A DNA stretch of 52,500 nucleotides, taken from assembly GCF_964340395.1 (NCBI RefSeq), contig NC_135549.1:15614842-15667341 (forward strand), written 5' to 3'. Below are positions 23,081 through 35,297 of this stretch, one piece after another. The notes under the pieces were generated by a model that ran no database searches, was not told where the DNA came from, and saw nothing but the letters and a program-made list of their open reading frames with translations. The position numbers and the translations under genes were made by a program. The number at the start of each line of letters is the position of its first letter. The first letter of the stretch is position 1. This stretch comes from Glandiceps talaboti. Lineage: Eukaryota > Hemichordata > Enteropneusta > Spengelidae.

Positions 23081-24673
23081 CAGTTAGAGTTTATATTTGC
23101 GTTAATTACCTTGATGGATTTCCTGGATGACGCGTTGTCTTGAGTTGATAATCATTACATCTGAGTATCGCAGCATAATACATTCTCAAATGTTCTTTGT
23201 TCGTACAGATAGAATTTCGCAATACTTCTTTTTCTTCATCAGACGACTGGTAACTATTCACTTAGCTCTTTTTAACTTCCATATTGGTCCATATACAAGT
23301 CATTCAATTCTGGAAAATAACCGTTCCCTGAGTTCCTAGGGCTTCATCATTATCAGTTCTCTAAATTAGGTAGATGTTTCTTCAGAGTCACATATATCCT
23401 CGTTCCTTCGTCTGGTAGGAAGTAGAAAAGCATGAATCTTGAAGGTCTTCTCTGGGGAAATTAGTCTTTCTACGGGGAACTCGCTTGTCTTCAGGGAAAC
23501 TCTTCGATCTTAATGGGTCTCGTGATTACGTAAGTTTTATAGAAAATGAACTTTAGTTAATATTTGATTCCTAATTTATAAGGATTCTTACGAGTGCTTT
23601 GCCTACCTTACGTCAATTAGAATCGTTTCCTTTTTATTTTAAATCTATCTTTCTTTCTTTTTTTACTTGAGGATTTTTCACGACACACAGTCTACCCTGA
23701 TAAAGAAAGGTGACAGATCATGACACTTCTAGAGCCACGCCTGTGAACTGTCGACAGGACATTTCCGATGCTTTCTGCAAGGTGAATTCTCTTGTCTCGT
23801 TTGCGCTTTAGGCACCGTATATAATGTTCTATGTTGGTAGTCATCACCGACGTTATCTCTATTACATTAAACAATAACATTTTCCTTCGTACTTTTGTTA
23901 CACAGTATTCAAATGTAATTGATATGCTTCAAATGCTAAGAAATATTGCTTCTCTTGGAAGTTATAAAATAAGCATGGGAAACATCCGAGCATACAAATC
24001 AGTGAAAATTGTAGGGTAAATATTGTAACAGTGCATTAGGCAAGGAACTGAGGATTTGATGAGCATGCACATTGGATGGAAATATACACATTTCGGTACA
24101 TCTCAATCCGTGTCTGTCTACAAGTTCATTGGTACCATTCTACTTGTATTTTAACACGTTGAAATGGACATACAAAATGTAAACACCTTCTTCAAGCACG
24201 TGCACATGTACAGATCCAAGTCAAGTAATTTGAAACTTTGTATGTGTATGCAAACATATAACAGGAACATTTCAGAATCTGCAGCGTTACCCAATTCTTT
24301 TAGTTTCATTTTTTTAAAAAACAACAACGTTAGCACATGTACAAAGGTGAGAAAAGTGCACGAAATTGGTACTACAAGTCTATTTTCTAATGCGGGTGAA
24401 AAGTCATTGTTGGTGTGTCTATGAGGTGGTCTAATGTGGGTGAAAAGTCATTGGTATATGCACTCTGGAGAAAACAAAAGTAATACAGGAAATACTAGAT
24501 CAAATTTCTGTATGACTCATGAATATACCACGTATAGTCATTTACGGTGCTTTTATTACTTTCACAGTAAAATATGATCAGGATTTTACATTGATTATAA
24601 TCAACTTTTGTGTCTGTATATCTTTGCCCGTATCAATCAATGTGTGTCCGTCCATTCGTCTGTCTCCGCAAGC

Positions 24674-24890
<217 letters not shown>

Positions 24891-25220
24891 TCTCTTCCCC
24901 CTCAGTTCTGCTACTATATACAACAATTACAACAAAAACATAACAAATAATAACGGGGCAGTCAAAATAACACAGCTTATTTTGATGATAGACTCCAGTA
25001 AAGCTGTACCATATTTATACAGTGAAAATAGAAAACTTCAGTGACACTGAATGCTTCAGCGCTGGTTTGTGACGTCACGTATAGAGGTTGATCAGTGGCC
25101 GGAACAAACGGTTCTTTGTCAGGTTCGAAACAACGTTTCCGTGTGTGTAATCACGCTAGCCTACCTTTCACCAGTTCTGAAAGAGATATTATTTGGAGTC
25201 TTTTGACCGGCCGCCTACAT

Positions 25221-25223
<3 letters not shown>

Positions 25224-25311
<88 letters not shown>
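25224..25311. repeat. (CA)n microsatellite
   Basis: A pure CA array of about 88 bp, roughly 480 bp upstream of the gene 2 start codon. Confidence 0.99.
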
Positions 25312-25313
<2 letters not shown>

Positions 25314-25790
25314 ATTTACATGTACACTTATAACTCAATCAACGATATCCCCGGCATTCAACCTTATTCTTATCAACGTGCTTCAATTTATGAGAAGTGA
25401 GTTAGATAAACTTATATTACATATTTTCATTACAGTTTACTGTGGCAAAACATGATGCATGTATGCATGATGAATAATGCGAAACTATCATTCAACGTTT
25501 TTAGCACGACTGCTGCATATGAATATTCATGAAAAACACAATAGTAGGGAACCACTGGATTGGTTAAAACATACGTCTACGCACGCTAGCTTCCGAGTTC
25601 CTCTTGTAATTCCCACACCAGCTCAAAACTGAATCTCATCCTAACTTTCGTTTATTCATCCGGTGCACATACATTAGATTCCTAGTTACCTACCATTACC
25701 ACAGTCTGCCATCCGGTTGAATAGTGACTCGCCCGTTTCAGACGAAGTCAGTGGAGCTGGCGAAGAGAGAACACATACTAGTGTAACACT

Positions 25791-25896
25791 ATGATGGTGC
25801 TTCATTCCTGGTTTCAAATCTTGGTCATACAAAGTGAACTAGTACTTTTATTTGCAATCCTTTTAACATGTTGCAGCGGACAAGTTATTAATCAGA
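25791..25896 (+). CDS. Gene 2 exon 1: signal peptide
   Basis: The exon encodes 35 residues plus one base, starting with tandem ATGs. The donor is A|GTGAGT. The hydrophobic core is followed by CCSGQ, like the CHGQ of gene 1. A complete CRE palindrome (TGACGTCA, 25071-25078) lies about 0.7 kb upstream. Confidence 0.65.
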
Positions 25897-26084
25897 GTGA
25901 GTACAAATAATTTTCACTTTTTTTCTTTTGAATTATTGACAAATATTATATGATGATATGATGATACTAGTACTACTCTTGATGGCGATATTGTAAATTA
26001 AACTAGAAACTATATGACTGTATCCATATTAGGGAACAATTAATGCTTTAAATTTGGCAATTCATGATCTGAGTACAATCCATG

Positions 26085-26169
<85 letters not shown>

Positions 26170-26280
26170 CTCGGTGAGTATCAATCTGCTAAGACAGTGC
26201 TCTATACCGCAGTGGCAGAGCGTAATAGTTTTGGTAGTACTTTTGGTAGTACAACCAAGAAAGAGTTCCAGTACTACCAA

Positions 26281-26364
<84 letters not shown>

Positions 26365-26438
26365 TATTACGCTAGCCTACTATTACGCTCTGCCACTGCG
26401 GTATAGAGCACTGTCTTAGCAGATTGATACTCACCGAG

Positions 26439-26532
<94 letters not shown>

Positions 26533-29500
26533 CCAATTTCCTGTAGTGGGTTTCTAACCAGAGTTGTTTTGAATATACGTCCATCGAGTATGTCGCAGCG
26601 GATGCGAATTTAGTATTTGTGATTGTATTCAAAATACTAAACATGAGGAAACAGGTCATACAAACATATTGTATATCGTATCCTAAAAAAATCAACAGCT
26701 CAATGTCATTGATACTGACTGAATAGAGAATTCCTAGTACAAGTTGTAAAGTGACTAATTTCTTGGTGTGTAAACAGACGACTATTATAATAGCCTGGTT
26801 GTTTACAAGTACTCTTGAAGGCGCGCCCAGTCCGACTTGTTACCTTTCCCCCAGTAAGCAATTGCGCATACTCCAGAGAGATCACACTCACTTTTTAAAG
26901 TACTTAAATTATACTGTGACGTATATCATGACCATTGGCCATTCCGGTTATAGCGAGTAACTTGTCCATTTCCTTATATGCAGTATGTAGTGTTGTGACA
27001 GGTCAAATAACCTTTCTCGGAAATGATTTTCAAGTTGAATTTATGTCGAAGCAAATAATAGTTACCTCGAATACTTGCATCGAAATTCTTCTAAGAATTG
27101 ACACAACAGGACCTGACGTAATAGTCTGTAAGGTACGCCATGACGGGGCGCCCTCATACGACGTCGGTCAACCCCTCTCATAAAAGAGGAGACCGGTAAT
27201 GAGAGGGCAGAGCGACACGGAGTATCTTACACTCTAGACAAGACGAATGAGAACTCCAGTCAGCAACCTGAGTCAACTTCTGAGTAAAGGGAACAACACA
27301 AGTTCATTTCATCTTGCTACACAGTATCTTTATCTGCGAAGTATCCTGATATTGTCGACCTCAATCATGACACACTCTTTGTCATAAAAGCTTAACATTT
27401 GGGTGTTTGAGACACACACAATCCTTGTTTGAGACACATTGAATCCTGGTCATAAGAGCTTAGCATTTGGGTGTTTGAGACACACACAGACCTTGTTTGA
27501 GACACACTGATTCCTGGTCATAAGAGCTTAGCATTTGACGTTTTATGCTACAATTTACTCTAAAACAGAACACATCAAAAGCTGCATGCGTTAGTCGGAA
27601 GCAACTAATTCTTCAAAGCATCCTGCTTTACAAACTGTTAAAATTTCGTGTGGCGTCTAAAGAGACACACCAACTTCTCGTCTGTTGAACAGAGTAAATC
27701 AGTTGACATAACTGTTTGGTTTCGCCTGGACTGTTTGTTTTGTCGCCTCTAACTGACGCATCTTTTGATATGTCCTGTTTTAGAGTAAATTGTTGCACAA
27801 AACGGCAAATGCTAAGCTCTTATGACCAGGATTGTGTGTATCTCAAGCAAGGATTGTGTGCGTCTCAAACAAGGATTGTGTGTGTCTCAAACACCCAAAT
27901 AGTGTCGTGCGCATGACATAATAACTAACTGTAATCTACGTGTGCTTGAGTCGTTCGATATTTTGTTAATCGAAAACTGAAAACTGCTAATGACATCCAT
28001 GATCCTTGCAAGTCTTTTTCATAGTTCTCTTAGAAGAAAGCGTCATATAGTACTATATGTAGTCGAAGAGCCATAATATCGCCATCTTGTGGTGAATATG
28101 AACACGTATTCTGTATTCGTTTTCAGCAAGTGGTAATGCGAATGAAAACATGTCCGAAGAAGATGACGGCATTTTAAGCCATACGAACATAAGAGATAAT
28201 CATACCATTTATATATTATTGTTTGCCATAATTGGACTGACTGGAGCTACTGTCATCGTTGTAGTTGTCACGTTCTTTGCCAAGTTAATATCCAAAAAAT
28301 GCGGACAGCATTCGGCATCGGTGTCCATAGTTAGTGGTAAGTGTTAGCAATGTATTGTATATACTAAAGTTAGTGATCATATAGCAACAGAATTAGATGA
28401 TGTGTAATTTGGCTGTCTGGGTACAGACATCTCATCTCTTTTGGACAACTATCTAAATACACATGTAATGATCTGACTTCCCCTCTTATTTAAAACGGTC
28501 TTGTTATATTTTATCCGTTGTTCAATCTAAGATGACAGTTGCCGGGGGGAAACAAAAAAAGCCAGTATCAATTCTGTAAAAGAAAACCCACACATATATG
28601 TTGTTGATCGATATCAGTTCATGGGGAAAAGATCATGCTGTATCATCCCTGATACAAAAACGAAAAGAAAAATCTCTGTCATAGTTTGTTTATTTCAAAT
28701 ATAATATTCTTAATTCTACAGATTATTGTATACTGGCGTCATGCGCTTGTGAACATTTACGGTTAATTTGTAGTTTTATAACAAAAGCTGACAGAGAGGG
28801 CGCCATACTCTAGATCACCCAATTCAGTAACCGTATCAGATTGAGTATCATTATAATATTATGTACCACATGTATATACACACAATACGAAGGACGCACA
28901 ACTAATAAATACAGTAAATATTTCACTAGGGCAAGTTAATGTCTAAATTATCTGCATGCATCTTTCTGATGATTATGAATACATACATATGTAAATGTGC
29001 TAATGAAAGAGGTTATTCGCCAAGAAAGATTAATAAACACCAAGTTGGTTCCTATACAATTTAACGCGTGTACGTACCTGACATTTTCCCTTGTCTTAGG
29101 ACTGGATGTCATATAGATGATATGATATTGTGCCACGTTGATAAATCTATGTTATTCCACGACCGTAAAATATAGTTACTTTAATTTGGATCGATAACTT
29201 GGATCCGTCTACTACAGACCGTAATCGCGTAAGGATTCAATTATTCAGCGTTAAGACCAGGAAAAAAAAAGCTGCTCAACGGGCCCTACCTACCCATATT
29301 TTTGGCATTTCAATTTTTTTTAGGTGATGGGCAAAATATCCTCATGCTGGCTTTGCATGTCAGTGAAATGCACACTTTGTTTCAAAATTAAGGGAATTTC
29401 TTTATATTCACTGAATAGTACATGTAACAATATACATTTGAGTCAATTCCAAATTATGTACTATCAGTGGTTTACTTGGCTCTGATGATGCATACAAGCA

Positions 29501-31362
29501 TGAATTGAGATAAAATTAAACTGTTGCATATCCAATATTCACTAAACGAAATGAGCAAAACTTTATGACCATGGGAAGGGCAGTCATTGGGCCATCAAAA
29601 GTCTGATAGTCTGAAAGTCTTCAAATGTTGTACTCTTTCTTTATTCATGATTTTTTTGGAATCAAATTAAAGTTCAGGAGAAGTCATTTACCACATCTGC
29701 AAAATATCTTTCAGCTTTGCCACAACAAAATACACTTCATAGCCAGATAAAATGTACTGCATGTCATAATTGTCTCTCAAATCTGGTATTTTAAAACCAC
29801 ATTCAAGCTTTGTAAGACTTTAAATTATGTTTTTTGCTTGATATTTTATGCCTCTAAATGGCCTCCTATATTGTCTTATTTTCAAAAAAGTTTGCATTTT
29901 TGAGGATGTATCCTTCCAATCAGTAGCAATCACGGTAATAACTGTCTTTCTCTCAAAACAAGATGGAAGGTGGCTGACTAAGTACCTCCCTTCATAGGTC
30001 AGAGCTAATTATGAGACATCTCCTTACAAGTATCCATGTGAAATGCACATCCTTTATCAAGTAATATCATTTGGACTGTTATTGTAGTTGATTATCACTT
30101 ATTTTTAATGCATCATTGTACCTGTGCTACCATATATAATTTTATATCTCCTCTATAGTGTAGGTGACAGAAGGAGTGGCTAAAATAATTCTGGAGTTTC
30201 ATTAGCGGGTCTTAACATATTTTGAGAGGAGCTACAAAATTTGTTTAACCGTAAATTGTGCACATTTCCTAACAAGAGCTGATGTACATACAGACAGATT
30301 GCAAGAGATAAAATCAAAATGAATGAATAAGTGCAATGTAAACTCAACTTCAAATGTTTTGCCATCATTACATGTGGTTTGTTTTTACATCCTTTGTAAA
30401 AAAAAAATCGACCTACCTACCCAATGTGTCGGGTTATGTTGCCCGTTGAACAGCTTTTTTTTCTGGCCTAATGGCGGAATGATATGTATGTAAATCATAC
30501 TTGATGTCACGGTATCCTTAGTCGCTGTCCATGATGGGTCTACTCCGTTTGATGGCTTCCTTCACTCTACGATTAATGCCCTGTATACCGAATTACGACT
30601 GACGTGGACAACAATCCGTACATGAGAGAGACCTAACCTTTTAACACGGGTAAATCTACGTCAATGTTGCAATGCGGCTTAACGCGAGACATCCTTTTTT
30701 TTTTCAAATGGGAATTAATATTTCCACATTAATCATAATTAATCCAGTCAATCACTGAGGTACTGATTCAATTTCACCTACGAGAATCGAACTCTGAATA
30801 AAAAGAAACTACATTAATATAGTTCACATTCCTTTAATCACACTAGCTGTTCATGTAATCCCGATGGCGTCAGAAAATTGAGAACCGGACATCGATTTGG
30901 TATTAATGGATGTCACACACGAGGATATAAATCATTGTTCAATTCTAGGTGAATTTAAATACATGTACTTATAAAGGCCGGAAGAAAATCCACAATAATA
31001 TTAAAACGATTAAATACTATATGGCTATAAATAAAAGTATGAATGCAAATGTAAACCTATATCAGAATTAATCAAATGCGATCAAATTCACCGCCTTTAT
31101 AGGAAAATAATGAATGGAAAACTAAGATTAAAGAAAAAAAATGTGAGAGCCTGAATGCAAATTGTTAAGGCAGGAAAGAAGATATAACGACTGCATACAG
31201 GTCAAATAGCTAAATTCAACATGTCTGAATTACATTAAATGCTTTAAATTGACAGTTTAGCTGTCAGGCAAACAAACTAGCACATATATACGTATACTTG
31301 GTTTTTGAGGGAGGGGTGAGGGACGGACCGAAGTACGGACTCCCTCCCTCCGTCCCTCCCGC

Positions 31363-31421
<59 letters not shown>

Positions 31422-32426
31422 AAAGGCATAGCATATGATTGTTGTTTTAGTCCTTGCTTGATTGTAAATACAAATTGATGATCTAAAACGGGAAAAATGA
31501 TGATTTCGACTTGCGTGAGAAGAGCTTCAATTTAAACGATAAAACTGTAGACTGGAGAATGCTATCAATACATGCTGTCACGTATATCAAACACTATTAA
31601 CAGTTAACATGGGCAAATCGTCTTGGAATATTCAACCGTAGAAAGGTTAAACATCAATATTTTAGAAGACAATCTAACTCTTGCCATGGGTGATGTAAAG
31701 CAAAACACTTCATGCATATCATTTAACACAACAATCTACAGGGAAATGAACAACAAGTTATATATCCACTCTGCTGAAGTTCAAGGTCTCCAAAAGGAAC
31801 ACTTTTTGATTGTTTCATCAAGGAGTCTATAGTTTAAAATTACCCTCGTATTTCCATCGTTGTAAACCACCGCTTCCACGACGCACCGCTTTATTTCGCA
31901 GTATCGCGGAAGAAATAACAGCTCTGGTTTGCGAAAATGCGTATAACGACCTTGTACGGTCTCTTTTTTCGTGTTTTTTCTTACGACTATTGTGGATACA
32001 CTTTAACCAGATACTAACCGAATACCTCTCGCCTTGTTGACTAAGTTAGCGAATCATGTTCCTCTAATCTAGTGACTGTATACTAGATGAGGTTCTCACT
32101 TGTACGTCAACACAAGTTGGTCTACGAAACCATGCCTTGTACTCGCATCGCCCCTAAAGTGTAGAACTGATGACTAGGCACATATTGGCCAACATAATTT
32201 TGGAAGTATGGCTAAATTTAGCTAATTGGCGTATAAATCTTAACCAAAATCTCATCAGCTCTGCTCATGTGGCAACCGTAAAAAAGGTGTGAGTCAGATT
32301 TCGTTACAGTCAACCCGGTTGTTTTGGAGCTATCTTGTATACATAGGGAGCTCAGGAACCTCCACCAACCAACAAACAAACAAACAAACACATAAGCAAA
32401 CAAACAAACAAACAAACAAATAGCAA

Positions 32427-32514
<88 letters not shown>

Positions 32515-33435
32515 ACAAAAAACCAAACAGGTATGCATAGGGATAATAATATACTACATGTTTCTAGATATACCCATCCATACAATATGGATGAGTATAT
32601 CTAGAAACATATACATGTAATACTAAGTATATTATTACTCCGATGCAGATATGTTTGTTTGTTTGTTTGTCTTTCTGTTTGCTTGTTTGTAACACGGTTC
32701 CCGGGCTCCCTGTGCACGGACGGCCGGACACACACGACCAGACGGGTCATTGACACACAGAGAGTCGGATATCCATTACACTACTTCTCCTTGCGAGAGT
32801 TACAATGACCAAATTCGAATTGCCGTGGTCCCTTTATATTTGAAAAAAAGCAAAGTGACATCGTTTATAGAACATCGCAGGCACAATAAGGCATAGAGAA
32901 CACAGGCAAACATTCACAGGAGCAACTCAAATACATGTCACTGCTATCATACCGATATGTTAAGATGATAACCCCCTTAAGCTTTCTGCGATCATTAGTT
33001 TACTGAGACAAGTCACTTTAATTAGACAATGTATGACTGAACGGTGAATATTTTAATCGAGAACTGCTGTCGAAATGAATCCTTACACGAGTATAACCAC
33101 ATGACTGACACGTGACTGATATAAAATATGCATTCTGAGCTTCGTTAACGTTGATCGCCATTTGTGTGATTAAATGGGATTTGTTCTTTTTAATTTATTA
33201 AGTGATATATCTGTAGTAGAGTTGAAGTACTCGAGTTAGGAATGGTGTCTTTCATTATGTCGAGGTAATGATCGGAGTTTCAACGGATGAAAGCTTCCTG
33301 ATTCATGAAACAAATCTAGTTAAATGGGGTCAACGGATTGGGACATGGATAGAATACTGTCGGCTGGAAATGTGTTGCTGATGATGTCGTGTTCAATAAT
33401 TGATGCGTTTACGATGTACGCGATAAGTATAGAGA

Positions 33436-33504
<69 letters not shown>

Positions 33505-34406
33505 AGGGAGGGAGAGAGAGAGAGAGAGAGAGTATAGAGTAATCAGCTCATTTCCATATCAACACTGAGACTGGTTGGTTTCTCATGTCATAGAAAGATA
33601 CAAAGTTTGTCGCGAATGATTTGTAATGGTTATATGATTTTAGACAACTTTATTTTTATATTCAAAATTTGACACTGTGTCCAAGATATTTTGTCTGCGA
33701 AATTCGAAGTTGCACGTATAGTGACGATGAATAAAAATGAGCTGTGTTCAAGTTGATAGAGGTTAACCATGCGTATTTGTATGTAAATTCGTTTCACATT
33801 TCATCAAAACAAATCGTTTTTTTCTTAATCCCTGTTTCGGTGTTGATTCATATCTGCAAAAAAGATAATACGTTTTTTTATTTTCCTACCCGGTATGTTT
33901 TAATTTATATTTGTAATTTACTGCCTTCTCCATGCTAAAGTCAGCCTGGGGGTTTTGAATTGGACTGTAAATGTTATCACTTCATCACATATAACTTAGT
34001 TTATATTCGATTAATCAAGGGATTCTCTTTGTTGACGCTTAAGTGTCTGTTACTCGCTGGCAGTCATATTAAGTGTGGAATGTATAATCCGATTTCAGGT
34101 ACGCACTGCGAGCGAAGATACAGTGATCTGCCACCTTCGTACAGCGATTGTGAAAACATGACGACGATCGTAGAGGGCGCAGTACTTGATTATCCAACTG
34201 CCCCGGATATCCCACCTCCTGCTTACGAGAGTATATTGAAGGGTCCTTGTTCGGACATAATTGATCATGCCAACCACGTGGAAGACTCGGGGCATAATGA
34301 TGTTATTACGGAAGAAAGTGCCGAAAGGGAATTTCGAAGTGAAAACGATGACAGAATGAACAGTGATAATGAACGTAGGACACACGTTCAAAATCAATCA
34401 CCTTGA
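25791..34406 (+). CDS. Single-pass membrane protein with two PPxY motifs (gene 2, spliced, 207 or 255 aa)
   Basis: The CDS joins 25791-25896, (26984-27127 optional), 28127-28336 and 34099-34406. All introns are phase 1. TAG at 25779-25781 is in frame upstream of the ATG pair. Domains, numbered without the cassette: signal peptide (about 1-30, [14 protein letters not shown]), acidic ectodomain with N60-H-T glycosylation site, TM helix (about 63-86), lysine-rich border, and a tail with PPSY (117-120) and PPAY (145-148) followed by an acidic C-terminus. Motif order and spacing match gene 1 (PPSY, then LPDY). By inference it binds WW domains of NEDD4-type ligases and links them to a membrane cargo or receptor. 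Intron 3 is 5.8 kb and full of mobile elements, so a missed exon is possible. Family membership is clear only with respect to gene 1. Confidence 0.7.
26089..26530. mobile_element. (TA)n-bounded palindromic element related to the one at 181-622
   Basis: Perfect 62-bp inverted arms (26168-26229 and 26379-26440) lie between three (TA)n arrays (26089-26168, 26284-26363, 26441-26530). Between the arms is a second hairpin (26226-26240 with 26271-26285) containing a tandem 12-mer TTTTGGTAGTAC. The arm shares ACAGTGCTC and GCAGAGCG at near-identical spacing with 290-320. No hammerhead core was found here. It lies in gene 2 intron 1. Confidence 0.75.
26984..27127 (+). CDS. Gene 2 candidate cassette exon: ectodomain segment with two cysteines
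   Basis: The exon is 144 nt, phase 1 at both ends, with acceptor TTCCTTATATGCAG and donor GTAAGG. It is open in exactly the frame needed between exons 1 and 2 and would add 48 residues to the ectodomain. It encodes a beta-rich-looking segment with Cys at 37 and 67 of the long form, and [16 protein letters not shown] near its end. No homologue was found in gene 1. It could be skipped or spurious, but the matching phases and both splice sites argue for an exon. Confidence 0.5.
27383..27905. mobile_element. Foldback (inverted-repeat) element in a gene 2 intron
   Basis: The arms at about 27465-27600 and 27748-27900 are diverged inverted copies. The 20-mer TCATAAGAGCTTAGCATTTG is at 27518-27537, again in direct orientation at 27450-27469, and inverted at 27806-27825. 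Arms also carry short direct repeats of the type CTTGTTTGAGACACA. No coding capacity is seen, so it is a MITE-like or foldback element. Confidence 0.75.
28127..28336 (+). CDS. Gene 2 exon 2: ectodomain and TM helix
   Basis: The exon is 210 nt, phase 1-1, with acceptor TATTCGTTTTCAG and donor GTAAGT. It encodes an acidic stretch (SEEDDG), a glycosylation sequon (NHT), a hydrophobic helix ([20 protein letters not shown]) and a KKCGQ border. It matches gene 1 exon 2 in role and phase. Confidence 0.75.
29251..30471. mobile_element. Non-autonomous element of about 1.2 kb with inverted termini
   Basis: The left end (29251-29284) reads CCAGGAAAAAAAAAGCTG and then CTCAACGGGC. The right end (30441-30471), on the opposite strand, reads CCAGAAAAAAAAGCTG and then TTCAACGGGC. 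TTA(A/G)G precedes both. CCTACCTACCC occurs just inside both ends. No transposase ORF is seen. The termini resemble in style those of the element at 70-684. It lies in gene 2 intron 3. Confidence 0.65.
31362..31421. repeat. (GACA)n microsatellite
   Basis: About 15 units of CAGA/GACA, preceded by CCCTCCCTCC-type low complexity. Confidence 0.98.
32370..32513. repeat. (AAAC)n and (GATA)n microsatellites
   Basis: An AAAC array is followed by a GATA array (32428-32513) of about 21 units. Confidence 0.98.
32558..32610. repeat. 53-nt hairpin (16 + 6 bp stem, 7-nt loop)
   Basis: ATGTTTCTAGATATAC (32558-32573) pairs with its exact complement ending at 32610. After one mismatch, CATCCA pairs with TGGATG. 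It is pre-miRNA-sized, but nothing shows that it is transcribed or processed. Confidence 0.7.
32650..32795 (-). mobile_element. tRNA-derived SINE (probable)
   Basis: On the - strand an A-box-like TAGTGTAATGGATATCC (about 32783-32767) is followed by a B-box-like GAGCCCGGGAACCGTG in a GC-rich stretch, then a CAAA-rich tail (about 32680-32650). The head resembles an arginine-type tRNA. The B box is degraded, so the copy is old. It lies in gene 2 intron 3. Confidence 0.5.
33434..33533. repeat. (GA)n microsatellite
   Basis: A homopurine array with a G-rich interruption near 33497-33513. Confidence 0.98.
34099..34406 (+). CDS. Gene 2 exon 3: cytosolic PPSY/PPAY tail
   Basis: This terminal exon has the acceptor CCGATTTCAG and ends in TGA. 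It encodes 101 full residues. [11 protein letters not shown] and [11 protein letters not shown] align with FSDSPPSYIKC and SLPDYETVI of gene 1. The last 50 residues are rich in D, E, N and R and look disordered. Confidence 0.8.
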
Positions 34407-35297
34407 CAACCGGGTGAAGAGATGTTCTCAGTAATGCAAAACATCAACTCACCACAGGTAGAAAACAATCATGCATGATAATGACAAGTACAATGTGTCC
34501 GATAACGGCCAACAACGTTGGAAATTTCCAGCGTTCTGAGACTCACTGTATGTCTATATTACCGTGTCAATATCGTGAATTCTTGTTCATTTCATCAGAT
34601 AGACAGAATCATGATATATCTGCAAGGGATGTGCATCATCGCTCAGTGTCCTTGCTAACTGGAATTGGATTAACGAATGAAACGCGTTGAAACAAAACGA
34701 TTTCAGGATCTTTTTCGATTTTGATTCGTCTTTCCCAGCAGCTCTAGTATATTTCCAGTCCTACTCAAAACCGAGGAGACCAACCAAATATCTTATTTGA
34801 GTCCATGAGGTAACAGCCTAGCCTAGCCGAAGCCGACGATGTGAACGTCATTATTAGTACATGATTTGGTTATTGATGCAGTATGGAAAACAAGGCTACA
34901 AATATTCAAGTAGAGAAAAAACTGCTTAAACCTGAAGATCAATTGATATTACCAAGGTATACTGCACGATTTTGCGATTCATTATTGTTTGGATGAATAA
35001 ATGAATTTCAATCAAAATGTCCAGGTGCGGGGGATGAAAATGATCAATTTGATGACAACAGCAAAATGCTACGAGTTGTCGAGTATGTAAATTAACCTAG
35101 TTTCGTCCAAGGTTAAGGTTAAGATATACAAAATATTTCGTATGTATAAAACTCGTGACAGATCCCAAAGCTGTGATTATAACCACTCTACTTTGACGCT
35201 GAAACTACTCTAATGTCGGAGCCATCATTTTTCATAATATACAACAATGTAAATAATAGCGTGCTTCGCCTCGAAGGCATATCAAATATTTAATAAA
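34407..35297 (+). other. Gene 2 3'UTR and poly(A) signals
   Basis: AATAAA occurs at 34996-35001 and 35292-35297, so the 3'UTR is about 600-900 nt. Nothing else was recognised here. Confidence 0.45.

Noticed and set aside
26935-27183. 82-residue ORF taken as a stand-alone gene
   Set aside because: It has no ATG start at its 5' end. The part between 26984 and 27127 is better explained as a cassette exon of gene 2.
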